DNA from: Pedococcus aerophilus
GTDB taxonomy: Bacteria; Actinomycetota; Actinomycetes; Actinomycetales; Dermatophilaceae
Direction of reading: 5' to 3'
Length of the DNA: 64,000 bases
Assembly: GCF_039532215.1 (NCBI RefSeq)
Contig: NZ_BAAARN010000001.1
Coordinates: forward strand, 1,659,942 to 1,723,941
Positions 46,750 through 56,279 of this stretch are shown here, one piece after another. Both the position numbers and the translations under genes were made by a program. Positions within the stretch are counted from its first letter, which is position 1. The number at the start of each line of letters is the position of its first letter. The notes beneath the pieces were generated by a model that saw nothing but the letters and a program-made list of their open reading frames with translations, had not been told where the DNA came from and made no database searches.

Positions 46750-47520
46750 GTGAGCGCAGCCCCACCCGCGGACCCGGCCCCGACCACCACCGAGTTCGTC
46801 GACACCGACCTCAGTGGGGCGAGGTTCGTCAGGAGCGACCTGTCCGGGGTGGTGATGCGCGCGGTCCACGTGGGCGGCGCCGACATCGACGCCCCTTGGC
46901 TCCTCGAGGGTGAGGACACCCTCCTCGTCAACGGCGTCGACGTGGCGCCCTACGTGGACGGCGAGCTGAACCGCCGCTTCCCCGGACGCGCCCTGCGCAG
47001 GGCCACCGACCCCGAGGGCCTGCGCGCGGCGTGGTCCGCGCTCGAGGCGACCTGGGCGCAGACCCTCGAACGCGTCTCGACGATGCCCGCGGGGGTGGTG
47101 GACGTCTCGGTCGACGGTGAGTGGTCGTTCGCCCAGACCCTGCGCCACCTGGTGATGGCGACGGACACCTGGCTCGGGAAGGCCGTCCTCGACAGGCCCC
47201 GGCCCTTCCACCCGATCGGCCAGCCGAACGCGGAGTACGCGCTCGACGGCAACGACCCGTCGGTCTTCGCGACCGCCGAGCCGACCTTCGCCGAGGTCCT
47301 GGAGGTGCGCGCCGAGCGGGTCGCCATGGTGCGCGACTTCCTCGCCACGGTCACCGCCGCGGACCTCGGTGTGCAGCGCCGGAATCCGTGGGCACCCACC
47401 TACCCCGAGACCACCCTGACCTGCCTGCGCACGATCCTCGAGGAGGAGTGGGAGCACCACCGGTATGCCGTCCGCGACCTCGCCGCGATCGAGGCGTCGG
47501 TCGGCGGCCCCACCCCGTGA
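46750..47520 (+). CDS. DinB-like protein with N-terminal pentapeptide-type segment
   Basis: A 256-residue protein. Residues about 15-50 (TDLSGARFVRSDLSG...GGADIDAP) have the spacing of pentapeptide repeats; residues about 90-250 form a DinB four-helix bundle with the metal-binding His positions in LRHLVMATDTW and EEWEHHRYAVRDL. DinB proteins are often thiol (mycothiol/bacillithiol)-dependent transferases. GTG start at 46750. Divergent from the sigma-factor gene. Confidence 0.82.
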   Translation: MSAAPPADPAPTTTEFVDTDLSGARFVRSDLSGVVMRAVHVGGADIDAPWLLEGEDTLLVNGVDVAPYVDGELNRRFPGRALRRATDPEGLRAAWSALEATWAQTLERVSTMPAGVVDVSVDGEWSFAQTLRHLVMATDTWLGKAVLDRPRPFHPIGQPNAEYALDGNDPSVFATAEPTFAEVLEVRAERVAMVRDFLATVTAADLGVQRRNPWAPTYPETTLTCLRTILEEEWEHHRYAVRDLAAIEASVGGPTP

Positions 47521-47704
47521 GACCACCCGCTGGCACCACCCGCCCGGTGGCCCGGTCCGGGATCGTCCGCGCAGGTCAGCCGGTGTGGGGAGCCTCCCTC
47601 ACCCGATGGGGTGATTGCTACACCCACTGGTGCCGATCCGCCCTGCGCGGCAGGGGCGCTGGGGTACCTTGACAGGCAGGTCGAGGGAGGCGAGAGGGGG
47701 CGTG

Positions 47705-48069
47705 ATGAGCTCGGACGAGAAGAGCTACGAGATCACGTGGGACCCGACGACCGGCATCGCCCGGACGGACTGGCTGCCCGGGGCGGTCTGCGGCATCGAC
47801 GTGGCCCGCGACGTGGACGCCGAGATCAAGGCGCTGGGCCAGGACAAGGTGCTGTCGCTGGTCGACCTGCGCCAGGTGGCGTCGATCGACCGGCCGGCTC
47901 GCGAGTTCTTCATGGACCGCAACCCCAACTACCGCGCGGTCGCGCTCGTCGCCGGCTCTGCGTCCACCCGGATGCTGGCCAACTTCTTCCTCGGCCTCAA
48001 ACGTGGGTCCATCCCGGTGAAGATGTTCACCTCCGAGGCCGACGCGGTCGCCTGGCTCCAAGCGCAGCC

Positions 48070-48073
<4 letters not shown>
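47705..48073 (+). CDS. STAS/SEC14-like small protein coupled to a hybrid kinase
   Basis: A 122-residue protein of the SpoIIAA/STAS-like fold judging by the pattern [21 protein letters not shown] followed by a hydrophobic strand ([20 protein letters not shown]) and a final [12 protein letters not shown] segment. AGGGGG precedes ATG at 47705 and the stop overlaps the kinase ATG as ATGA. Such proteins can act as partner-switch components; a role with the downstream kinase is inferred from the coupling. Confidence 0.82.
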
Positions 48074-50283
<2,210 letters not shown>

Positions 50284-50472
50284 CTCCGCTCTGTGCGAAT
50301 GACGCTCGGCCGAGTCGGCGGGTCGCCCCGGGTCGACGAGCGTTGCTGGCACGAACCGGGGTGGGTGGATCTGGTCGCTCAGAGCGGCTCGCCACGAAAG
50401 GACGTCAAGGCGTCCCGCCCTCGACGGCGAGCTGCCTCATCCTGGGGTCGCGCCGACGGCGGGGGTGGACGC

Positions 50473-51393
50473 TCACACAGGGAGCCGCACGGTCACGGTC
50501 GTCCCCTCGCCCTCGACGGACGTCAGCTGGACGTCCCCCTGGTGGCGGTCGACGGCCGCCCGGACCAGCGCCAGGCCCAGGCCTGTCCCCTGGATCTCCC
50601 TGGCGATGGACAGAGAGGAGCGGAAGAACGGTGTGAAGAGGTTGTCCTGCTCTTCCGCGGGGATGCCGATGCCGGTGTCGGTGACCTCGAGCAGCACGGC
50701 GCCACGCTCTGCCCAGGTCCGCGTCCGCACGTGCCCTCCCGCAGGCGTGAACTTGATGGCGTTGCTGAGCAGGTTGAGGACCGCCCTGTCGATCAGGTCG
50801 CGCTCGCCGACGATCGCCGGGACCTCACCCAGGGTTGAGGGCGTCACGGTGACGCCGCGACGACGCGCCACCGGCGCCAAGGTGCGGTGCACCTCGTCGA
50901 CCAGGTCGACCATGTCCACTCTCGCACCGAGGTCATCCCTCTTCCCCTGCTGCAGCGACGAGAAGGCCAGGAGGTCGTTGACGAGGTGGAGCAGCCGCTG
51001 GGTGTTGCGCGTCATCACCTCGACTGCGGAGGACATCCTTGCGCTTCCTGTCTCCAGGTCTCCGTCGGCGATGAGCTCCAGGTATCCCATCATGCTGGTC
51101 AACGGTGTGCGGAACTCGTGGGAGACGGTCGAGAGGAAGGCATCCTTGGCCTCGTCCAGGTCGCGCAGGCGAAGCATCGCCTCGCCCTGCTCGTCGTGGA
51201 GTGCCTGGAGCTGCTGAAGCCTCTGGACGGACGAGTAGAGCTCCGCCGTGACCCTCTCGCCGATGTTCTCGGCCTCCAGGCGGATCGCGTGCTCGCGCTC
51301 CAGCCGACGCATCAACCGCGCCACGTCGGGCCGATGGCGTCCGGGACCGTCCTCGGAGCGCAGTGGATCCTGCTCGCCACGGCGCGCGGACAT
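50473..51393 (-). CDS. histidine kinase paired with H-NOX
   Basis: A 306-residue soluble kinase with no sensor domain of its own. A coiled coil (about 22-85) precedes the HisKA box (His92 in TVSHEFRTPLTS) and HATPase domain (NLLSNAIKF, DTGIGIP, GTGLGLALV). It starts 2 bp after the H-NOX stop, with AGGAG in the end of that gene, so the two are co-translated. In other bacteria NO-bound H-NOX inhibits its partner kinase; the same arrangement is inferred here. No response regulator gene is adjacent, so the hybrid kinase nearby is a candidate relay. Confidence 0.92.
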   Translation of the reverse strand: MSARRGEQDPLRSEDGPGRHRPDVARLMRRLEREHAIRLEAENIGERVTAELYSSVQRLQQLQALHDEQGEAMLRLRDLDEAKDAFLSTVSHEFRTPLTSMMGYLELIADGDLETGSARMSSAVEVMTRNTQRLLHLVNDLLAFSSLQQGKRDDLGARVDMVDLVDEVHRTLAPVARRRGVTVTPSTLGEVPAIVGERDLIDRAVLNLLSNAIKFTPAGGHVRTRTWAERGAVLLEVTDTGIGIPAEEQDNLFTPFFRSSLSIAREIQGTGLGLALVRAAVDRHQGDVQLTSVEGEGTTVTVRLPV

Positions 51394-51395
51394 GG

Positions 51396-51941
51396 CTACT
51401 CCTGCTCCTGGATCTGCAGCAGGAAGGTGCAGTGGTCATGCCCGTCCGCCATGCACGACGTCTGAGTCACCGTGACGTCCTGTCCGAAGTATCCGCCCGC
51501 GCCCTCCAACATGCCCTCGGCCAGGAGGCACAGCTGCCTGCGCGACCGGTAGTGGACCGTCAGCGGCTGGGCCGCGGGGTCGTCGAACCAGAAGTCGGGC
51601 GGATCGGAGTCGGCGTGGAGCTTGCGCACCTCAGCGTGGATCACCTCGTTCAACGTCAGCACGAAGCTGCGCACGTCGTCGTGCGGCTCGAAGAAGTGCG
51701 GGTATCGAACGGACAGTCCCATGAGCGCGTCACGACCGACAGCCCTGACCAGTTCCGGCACCGGGACGCCGAATGCGTCTGCGCCTGCTGTGACGATCCT
51801 GCTCAGGTCTGCGTCCGGGTAGTTGCCCAGCGCGGTGTAGGTGCCCGAGATCCCCGCAGAGTCGACCAGGTCGTCCCAGCCGTCTTCTCCGTGATCTCTG
51901 GTGATGGCGTCCTGCACCAGGTTGAAGATGATGCCCTTCAC
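51396..51941 (-). CDS. hnoX: H-NOX haem nitric-oxide sensor
   Basis: A 181-residue haem-NO/oxygen-binding domain protein. It begins KGIIFNLVQDAI (with GTG start, GAGGGG at 6 nt), carries the proximal haem ligand His102 in NEVIHAEVRKLH and the propionate-binding motif Tyr131-x-Ser133-x-Arg135 (YRSRR), all at the same numbers as in the well-studied Thermoanaerobacter protein. The distal tyrosine that stabilises oxygen there (Tyr140) is Leu here, so selective NO binding is predicted. The C-terminus contains CMADGHDHC. It is the first gene of a two-gene unit with the kinase. Confidence 0.94.
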   Translation of the reverse strand: MKGIIFNLVQDAITRDHGEDGWDDLVDSAGISGTYTALGNYPDADLSRIVTAGADAFGVPVPELVRAVGRDALMGLSVRYPHFFEPHDDVRSFVLTLNEVIHAEVRKLHADSDPPDFWFDDPAAQPLTVHYRSRRQLCLLAEGMLEGAGGYFGQDVTVTQTSCMADGHDHCTFLLQIQEQE

Positions 51942-52022
51942 GTGCAGCCCCTCGCTCAGCGGCGACCGGCGGGATACGCGTGCCCGGAACGGTCGATCAC
52001 TTGAACGATAGGAGTTCTGTTG

Positions 52023-52038
52023 ACGCTGCGTACAGCGT
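52023..52038. promoter_or_regulatory. palindrome upstream of hnoX
   Basis: ACGCTG-CGTA-CAGCGT, a perfect 6-bp inverted repeat with a 4-bp centre, about 82 bp upstream of the hnoX start in an AT-richer stretch. Candidate operator. Confidence 0.35.
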
Positions 52039-52142
52039 TTGCGTGCCGTGATGTACCTTCGGTTGACCCCGCGCGACGATTAGGGCGACCCAGTCCGCGG
52101 TGAGGCACGTCGCGACGGCGCACAGTGCCCTGAAGACGACTC

Positions 52143-52174
52143 AAGGCCCCCTCGACCGGAGTCGAGAGGGCCTT
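52143..52174 (-). terminator. ancestral tRNA-Thr terminator, left of the integrated element
   Basis: AAGGCCCCCTCGAC and GTCGAGAGGGCCTT form a 14-bp stem with one mismatch and a 4-nt loop, 4 bp from the displaced tRNA 3-prime half. In the uninterrupted chromosome this would directly follow tRNA-Thr. Confidence 0.7.
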
Positions 52175-52177
52175 GCC

Positions 52178-52224
52178 GTGGAGCCGCCTATCGGAATCGA
52201 ACCGATGACCTATTCATTACGAGT
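52178..52224. repeat. left att repeat (displaced tRNA-Thr 3-prime half)
   Basis: 47 bp identical to 57431-57477, covering the tRNA from the anticodon loop to the CCA end. The 5-prime half of the tRNA is missing here, so it is an attachment-site copy and not a gene. Confidence 0.95.
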
Positions 52225-52825
52225 TCGCTGGCCCATGCGCGGTACTCAGATTCACAGTTCCGGTTACCTTCGGTTGCCTCGCGAGATGGTGGGTGGCGCA
52301 AGGCGGTTCTCGGAGCGACGGGGGCATTTCGGGGGCACGTGTGAACGCCCCCCTCGCAGCGCCCTGACAGGGAGGGCCACCGATCCATAGCGGAGCCAGT
52401 AGGCAGGCCGGAGAGACTGTCAGGCCCTCCATCGGCGCCCAAGGTGATGCAGCGGCACACGGAGTGTGCACCTGGACCGGGCTGGGAGCGAGGGCTTGAC
52501 CGGCTCGGAGTGCCTGCCGGATGCTGCCGCGTCGGGTCGGCGGCTCGGAGGTGAGTCGCTCGCGAAGCCCATCCCGCAGGCCCCGTCGCTCGCTAGCCTC
52601 GTGACTATGGCCGGTACAGCTAGTTCCGCGTGGAGTATCCCGGTGCTCGTTGCTGCAACGGTGGCAAACGATGTATTGCTCGTGCTCGCTCTGGGGCTCG
52701 CAGTCGACCCTGACTTCGGTGTCATCGCCAGGGTCGGTGGCGGCGCCGTGGCACTGGGCGCAGTGATGGGGCAGCTCGCCCTCGTGGTGTTGTGGAGGCG
52801 GCGTCGCAAAAGTCGTGTCGGGCAC
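52217..52825 (-). CDS. possible zinc-ribbon protein, alternative to the plus-strand frame
   Basis: A 202-codon frame from GTG at 52825. Its first 75 residues carry paired cysteines, CAQC and CHRC separated by about 33 residues, and good GC at third positions; the remainder looks like random translation and ends in the att repeat. If real, the functional part is the N-terminal zinc ribbon. Function unknown. Confidence 0.3.
   Translation of the reverse strand: MPDTTFATPPPQHHEGELPHHCAQCHGAATDPGDDTEVRVDCEPQSEHEQYIVCHRCSNEHRDTPRGTSCTGHSHEASERRGLRDGLRERLTSEPPTRRGSIRQALRAGQALAPSPVQVHTPCAAASPWAPMEGLTVSPACLLAPLWIGGPPCQGAARGAFTRAPEMPPSLREPPCATHHLARQPKVTGTVNLSTAHGPANS
52225..52606. other. element left end without a clear gene
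   Basis: 382 bp. A long minus-strand open frame (52217-52825) runs through it, but only its N-terminal part, encoded right of 52600, looks protein-like; the part here has irregular composition and extends into the att repeat. Contains GGAGGG-rich and palindromic stretches, no RNA gene recognised. Confidence 0.5.
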
Positions 52826-52837
52826 GTCCTGGTGTAG
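52607..52837 (+). CDS. possible small membrane protein (element cargo)
   Basis: A 76-residue frame beginning MAGTASSAWSIPVLVAATVA with two hydrophobic stretches (about 8-32 and 41-63) and a basic end (WRRRRKSR), which fits a two-helix membrane protein. No ribosome site and moderate GC at third positions. It is exactly antisense to a zinc-ribbon-like frame on the minus strand, and only one is likely real. Confidence 0.4.
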   Translation: MAGTASSAWSIPVLVAATVANDVLLVLALGLAVDPDFGVIARVGGGAVALGAVMGQLALVVLWRRRRKSRVGHVLV

Positions 52838-52860
52838 GGCCGGGGTGCGGTGGGGTGCGC

Positions 52861-52935
52861 GAGGACGGCGCGCCAGCGCCGCCCGCAGCGCGGGGCCCCA
52901 TCGCGGGGCCCCGGCCCGCGGTGCGGAGCGCCGCC
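52861..52935. repeat. very GC-rich palindromic block in the element
   Basis: Contains GGCGCGCC (52867-52874) and two copies of GGGGCCCC (52892-52899 and 52905-52912) among overlapping inverted repeats, followed at once by an AT-rich stretch (52937-52970). Such a structured block beside an AT-rich patch could be a single-strand origin or a regulatory region; not assignable from sequence. Confidence 0.45.
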
Positions 52936-53076
52936 TTGATCTTTCTTAGAGGTCTATTCATCAATGACACGGAGAGCCCTGCCCGACGTGGCAAGGTGAT
53001 CCGAGTTGTTCGATGCCCGTGGCGCGAAGTCGCTGTCAGCCGCAAATGAGTGAACGGGGGTTGGGCAAGCTCGTTG

Positions 53077-53343
53077 TTACTGCGGGCGCGTCGGGTCTGC
53101 GGAGTACTCGCCGATCGCGTACCTCAGGCGCTGGCCGATGTCTGCGAGGATCGCCGCGACCGCCTCCCGGCTGGCCTCTGCACCGGGCGGTAGCAGGCCC
53201 GCCGCCAGGCATCGCTGACCGAGCGCCTGGACGTGGTGTTCGTTGACGGCCCCGCCACGCACCTCACCCTCGCAACGTCCGAGCACTGCCAACAGCACCA
53301 AGACGTCGGCGGAAGGGACGGGGTTGACAGTGGGCTCTGACAT
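53077..53343 (-). CDS. hypothetical protein of the element
   Basis: An 88-residue frame with strong GC at third positions, beginning MSEPTVNPVPSADVLVLLAV and ending in a helical segment with Arg/Ala. No known domain, signal peptide or membrane segment. The ATG lies in a CATG that also starts a plus-strand frame. Probably a genuine cargo gene. Confidence 0.6.
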   Translation of the reverse strand: MSEPTVNPVPSADVLVLLAVLGRCEGEVRGGAVNEHHVQALGQRCLAAGLLPPGAEASREAVAAILADIGQRLRYAIGEYSADPTRPQ

Positions 53344-53524
53344 GCCGCGATTCTCGCTGAAGGCGGCAAGAGCGGACGCATTGTGCGGGATGCTGGGCCG
53401 CGTGAGTCCCTATCTCGAGACGCGTAGGGAGCGTGGGCAGCGAGCTCAGAGCCGAGGTCAGAGGGGTGCTTGCCTCGAGTGTGGTCATCCCTGGTCTGAG
53501 CACCCCGGATCGATCCGGGAATGA
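53342..53524 (+). CDS. possible small CxxC protein of the element
   Basis: A 60-residue frame, basic in the middle and ending CLECGHPWSEHPGSIRE, a C-x2-C-G-H pattern seen in small zinc-binding actinobacterial proteins. No good ribosome site for the first ATG; an internal ATG at about 53390 follows TGCGGG. Its start codon shares the CATG with the minus-strand gene, so both cannot easily be expressed from conventional leaders. Confidence 0.35.
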   Translation: MPRFSLKAARADALCGMLGRVSPYLETRRERGQRAQSRGQRGACLECGHPWSEHPGSIRE

Positions 53525-53716
53525 CCTCGAGGGAATGTGCGGGGGGTGCGCCTATGAGTTCGAGCACGACCAGCCGGAGTCAGCGGCGGCCGGATGCCGG
53601 CTGCCAGTTCGGGCGATCGGCTGACTGCTTTCCTTGCGGCATGAGTGCGCGGATCTGTGCGCCACTTCATCCGCGAGCTGAGGGCCTGCCAGCCAGTCGA
53701 GGTCGCTGAGTACCCG
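53525..53716. other. element intergenic stretch, no supported gene
   Basis: Short overlapping frames occur on both strands but their translations are Cys/Arg/Pro-rich without conserved pattern or ribosome sites. Confidence 0.4.
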
Positions 53717-54223
53717 TTAGCCGCAATCTGCATACTTGAGGAAGGTCTTCAGATCTCCGTGCGTGACTTCTTGCGTGTTAGACGCATGGAATGCGTACTG
53801 GTTGCCACTCAAGCCTTCGATCTCCTTCGCGGTGAAGTCGACGCCCGTCGCACCGTTCTCAGGGTCACGCTGAATGGACAGGGCAAGGGCCCCGTCGGGA
53901 AGTCCCGTAGTAGAGGACACCCCCGGGCCCGATGGGTTTGCGCTCGGGCCGAACATCGGCCAGACCAGCGGTGAAGTCCCAGTCTCGGCATGCTGCGGGA
54001 AGGTCCACTCCGCTATCGACGGCCCGGCCGGGTCGCCATGCTGATCCAACCGTGCGAGGACGGCTCGGTCCGCCGGGTCGCTGCAGGAGACCATCACTCC
54101 AACTAGACGTCCCGCGTCGTCCTTGCCGACGGCGACGAAGCCCGGAGGCTCAGGGGAGCAGCCTGAGAGTCCGAACACCAGCGGGACCGCCAGGACGCCG
54201 CACCACAACCGCGAGAAACCCAT
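53717..54223 (-). CDS. lipoprotein encoded by the element
   Basis: A 168-residue exported lipoprotein: MGFSRLW start, hydrophobic core and lipobox LSGC with the lipidated Cys at about residue 22, then a soluble domain with a second Cys pair (SCSD and the C-terminal DCG). I do not recognise the domain; surface lipoproteins on integrative elements sometimes give entry exclusion, which is only a guess here. ATG at 54223 preferred to GTG at 54226. Confidence 0.75.
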   Translation of the reverse strand: MGFSRLWCGVLAVPLVFGLSGCSPEPPGFVAVGKDDAGRLVGVMVSCSDPADRAVLARLDQHGDPAGPSIAEWTFPQHAETGTSPLVWPMFGPSANPSGPGVSSTTGLPDGALALSIQRDPENGATGVDFTAKEIEGLSGNQYAFHASNTQEVTHGDLKTFLKYADCG

Positions 54224-54314
54224 CACATGCTCACTCTGTCAGTGCTGGGAACGGCATGAGCGGACATTGCCGGATGGCTGCCGTCCGGTGCCTCGCGTGT
54301 CCTATCCGCGCCTG

Positions 54315-54378
54315 ACCGGAACTGCATTGCCGGTCAGTTCCGGTTGTCTTTGGCTGGTTCTGGCCAGTGCCGGTTGTC
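54315..54378 (+). promoter_or_regulatory. repeats upstream of rep: candidate operator or double-strand origin
   Basis: ACCGGAACTG (54315-54324) and CAGTTCCGGT (54335-54344) form a 10-bp inverted repeat with a 10-nt loop; CAGTTCCGGTTGTC (54335-54348) recurs as CAGTGCCGGTTGTC (54365-54378) exactly 30 bp on. It ends about 110-120 bp ahead of the rep start. Confidence 0.45.
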
Positions 54379-54498
54379 CTGCAACATCTCTGGCGCGGCG
54401 AAAACTGTTGCTTCGCAGTGAGTTTCAAGTCTTGGTCAAGATCCTTCCGGGCAGACAGTTGGTGGACTGAGCGCTCCTGTGGCGTCTCAATGGTTCGT

Positions 54499-56071
54499 AT
54501 GGCCACGCTGCAGATCCCTGATCACGCGCTCAGGCACATCGCGTCCCGTGAGGGCGTGTGCACCCGCCCGGTGCTGCGCCGCGTCACCGACCGGGTCACT
54601 GGCGAGTCGCTGGTGCGGGCGATGGACTGCGGCTCAACCCTAGAGTCCCGCTGCCCGGCATGCGCTGCCAAGGCTCGCCGGTTGCGGATCCATCAGTGCA
54701 CCGAGGGCTGGCACCTGGCAGAGGAGCCACAGCCTCCGCTCACTGCTGAGAAAACGACGTCGGACTCAGACGAGGCGGACGATGACGCGGACGCACTCGA
54801 TGACGACCAGAGCGACCAGCCCGACGACGGCGGTGCCGGATCGCGCCGGGTGCGCTCCACCCGCCGCCTCGAAGGCATGCCCGAGCTGCCGCACCAGGAG
54901 ATCGCCAATCGCACGGTGGGCACGGTGTTCACCGCCTCGGACGGCAAGACGTACCGGCCCTCGATGTTCGTCACCCTCACCCTGGACTCCTACGGACGCA
55001 TCCGCCCCGGCCAAGGCGTCCCAGCCCGACCCGAACGGTACGACTACCGCCGCGCCGCCCTCGACGCACTGCACTTCCCCAAGCTGATGGACCGCTGGTT
55101 CACCAACCTGCGCCGCGCCGCCGGGTACCGGGTCCAGTACTTCGGCGCCATCGAAGCCCAGATGCGCCTCGCCCCCCCACTTCCACGTCGCCCTGCGCGG
55201 TGCGATCCCCCGCGCCACCGTCAAGGCCGTCACCAAGGCGACCTACCTCGCCCTGTGGTGGCCACAGATGGAGCACCCCGTCTACGTCGAGCGCACCCCG
55301 ATCTGGGCCGACGAGCACTACCGCGACCCCGACACCGGCTGGCCCCTGCCCACGTGGGAGCAAGCCCTGACCGAGATCGACGAAGACCCCACAGCAGAAC
55401 CCGCCCACGTCGTCACGTTCGGGCGACAGGTCGACGTCAAAGGCATCCTCGCCGGCACCAAGGACTCCGACCGGGGCGTGCGGTACCTGACCAAGTACCT
55501 CACCAAGGCCGTCGCCGAGACCTACGCCGACGACGCCACCCCGAACCCGGCGTACGAGGCGCACATCGACCGGCTCCACGACCACCTCCGTTGGCTGCCC
55601 TGCTCCCCCCAGTGCGCGAACTGGCTGCGCTACGGAACCCAACCCAAGGACCCCGGCCCCGGCCTGGTCCCTGGCCACTGCACCTCCAAAGCCCACGACC
55701 GCGAACACCTCGGACTCGGCGGCCGCCGCGTCCTGGTCTCCCGAGGCTGGTCCGGCAAAACCCTCACCCAACACCGAGCCGACCGCCGAGCCGTCGTCGA
55801 GCAAGTCCTCAAAGCCGCAGGCATCGAACCCGAAACGGCCGACCGGATGGCCGCCGACACCCTCACCAACGACGGCCGACCCCGCTTCGTCTGGGAAGAA
55901 GTCCCCGTCACCAACGCCGACTGGCAAACCGTCGTCCTCGACTCCCTGCGCGAACACCGACGACGCCGCGACCAGTACGACCAAGCCAAACAAGCACTCA
56001 CCACCGGCACCGACCCGCCTATGGACAACCGTTCGGCAATGGCATCCGTGCCCGTGACAGTGGCTGTGTGA
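54499..56071 (+). pseudogene. repSA: RepSA-type replication initiator, one-base frameshift
   Basis: The initiator family used by pSAM2-like elements for rolling-circle replication. The N-terminal part has the cysteine-rich segment GVCTRPVL...MDCGSTLESRCPACAAKARRL and GWHLAEE; then TYRPSMFVTLTLDSYG, RAALDALHFPKLMDRW and YFGAIEAQ. After RLAP the frame shifts: the downstream half (RGAIPRATVKAV-type region, WWPQMEHPVYV, GVRYLTKYLTKAV) is in the next frame. Removing one C from the run of seven at 55172-55178 rejoins a 523-residue protein. ATG at 54490 is an alternative start. Sequencing error in the C-run must be excluded. Confidence 0.88.
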
Positions 56072-56081
56072 AGGAGGAGAG

Positions 56082-56279
56082 ATGAGAGAGCTGCTCACCA
56101 TCGACCAGGTGGCTGACCGCCTTGGAGTGACCGTCCCGAGCGTGCGGTGGCTCAGGCAGGACGGTCGGTTCGCGCCGGCCATCCGGATCGGCCGGCGACT
56201 GCGCTGGGACGCGGCGGACGTCGACGCCTGGGTGACCACACAGCGGGAGGATCCAGCTGACTTGCGGGTGCCGCTGTGA
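56082..56279 (+). CDS. xis: excisionase / AlpA-like helix-turn-helix protein
   Basis: A 65-residue winged-helix DNA-binding protein of the MerR/AlpA type (LLTIDQVADRLGVTVPSVRW, IGRRLRWDAADVDAWV), usual companion of actinomycete element integrases and directing excision. GGAGGAG precedes ATG at 56082, and the stop overlaps the int start as GTGA. The reading frame is intact. Confidence 0.9.
   Translation: MRELLTIDQVADRLGVTVPSVRWLRQDGRFAPAIRIGRRLRWDAADVDAWVTTQREDPADLRVPL

Noticed and set aside
45988-47526. 512-codon version of the sigma factor
   Set aside because: Conserved region starts at ATG 46548 with a strong ribosome site; the rest is antisense to the DinB gene.
52178-52224. Second tRNA-Thr gene
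   Set aside because: Only the 3-prime half is present; it is the att copy.
53645-53974. 109-codon plus-strand frame in the element
   Set aside because: Antisense to the lipoprotein gene, which has a good signal peptide and lipobox.
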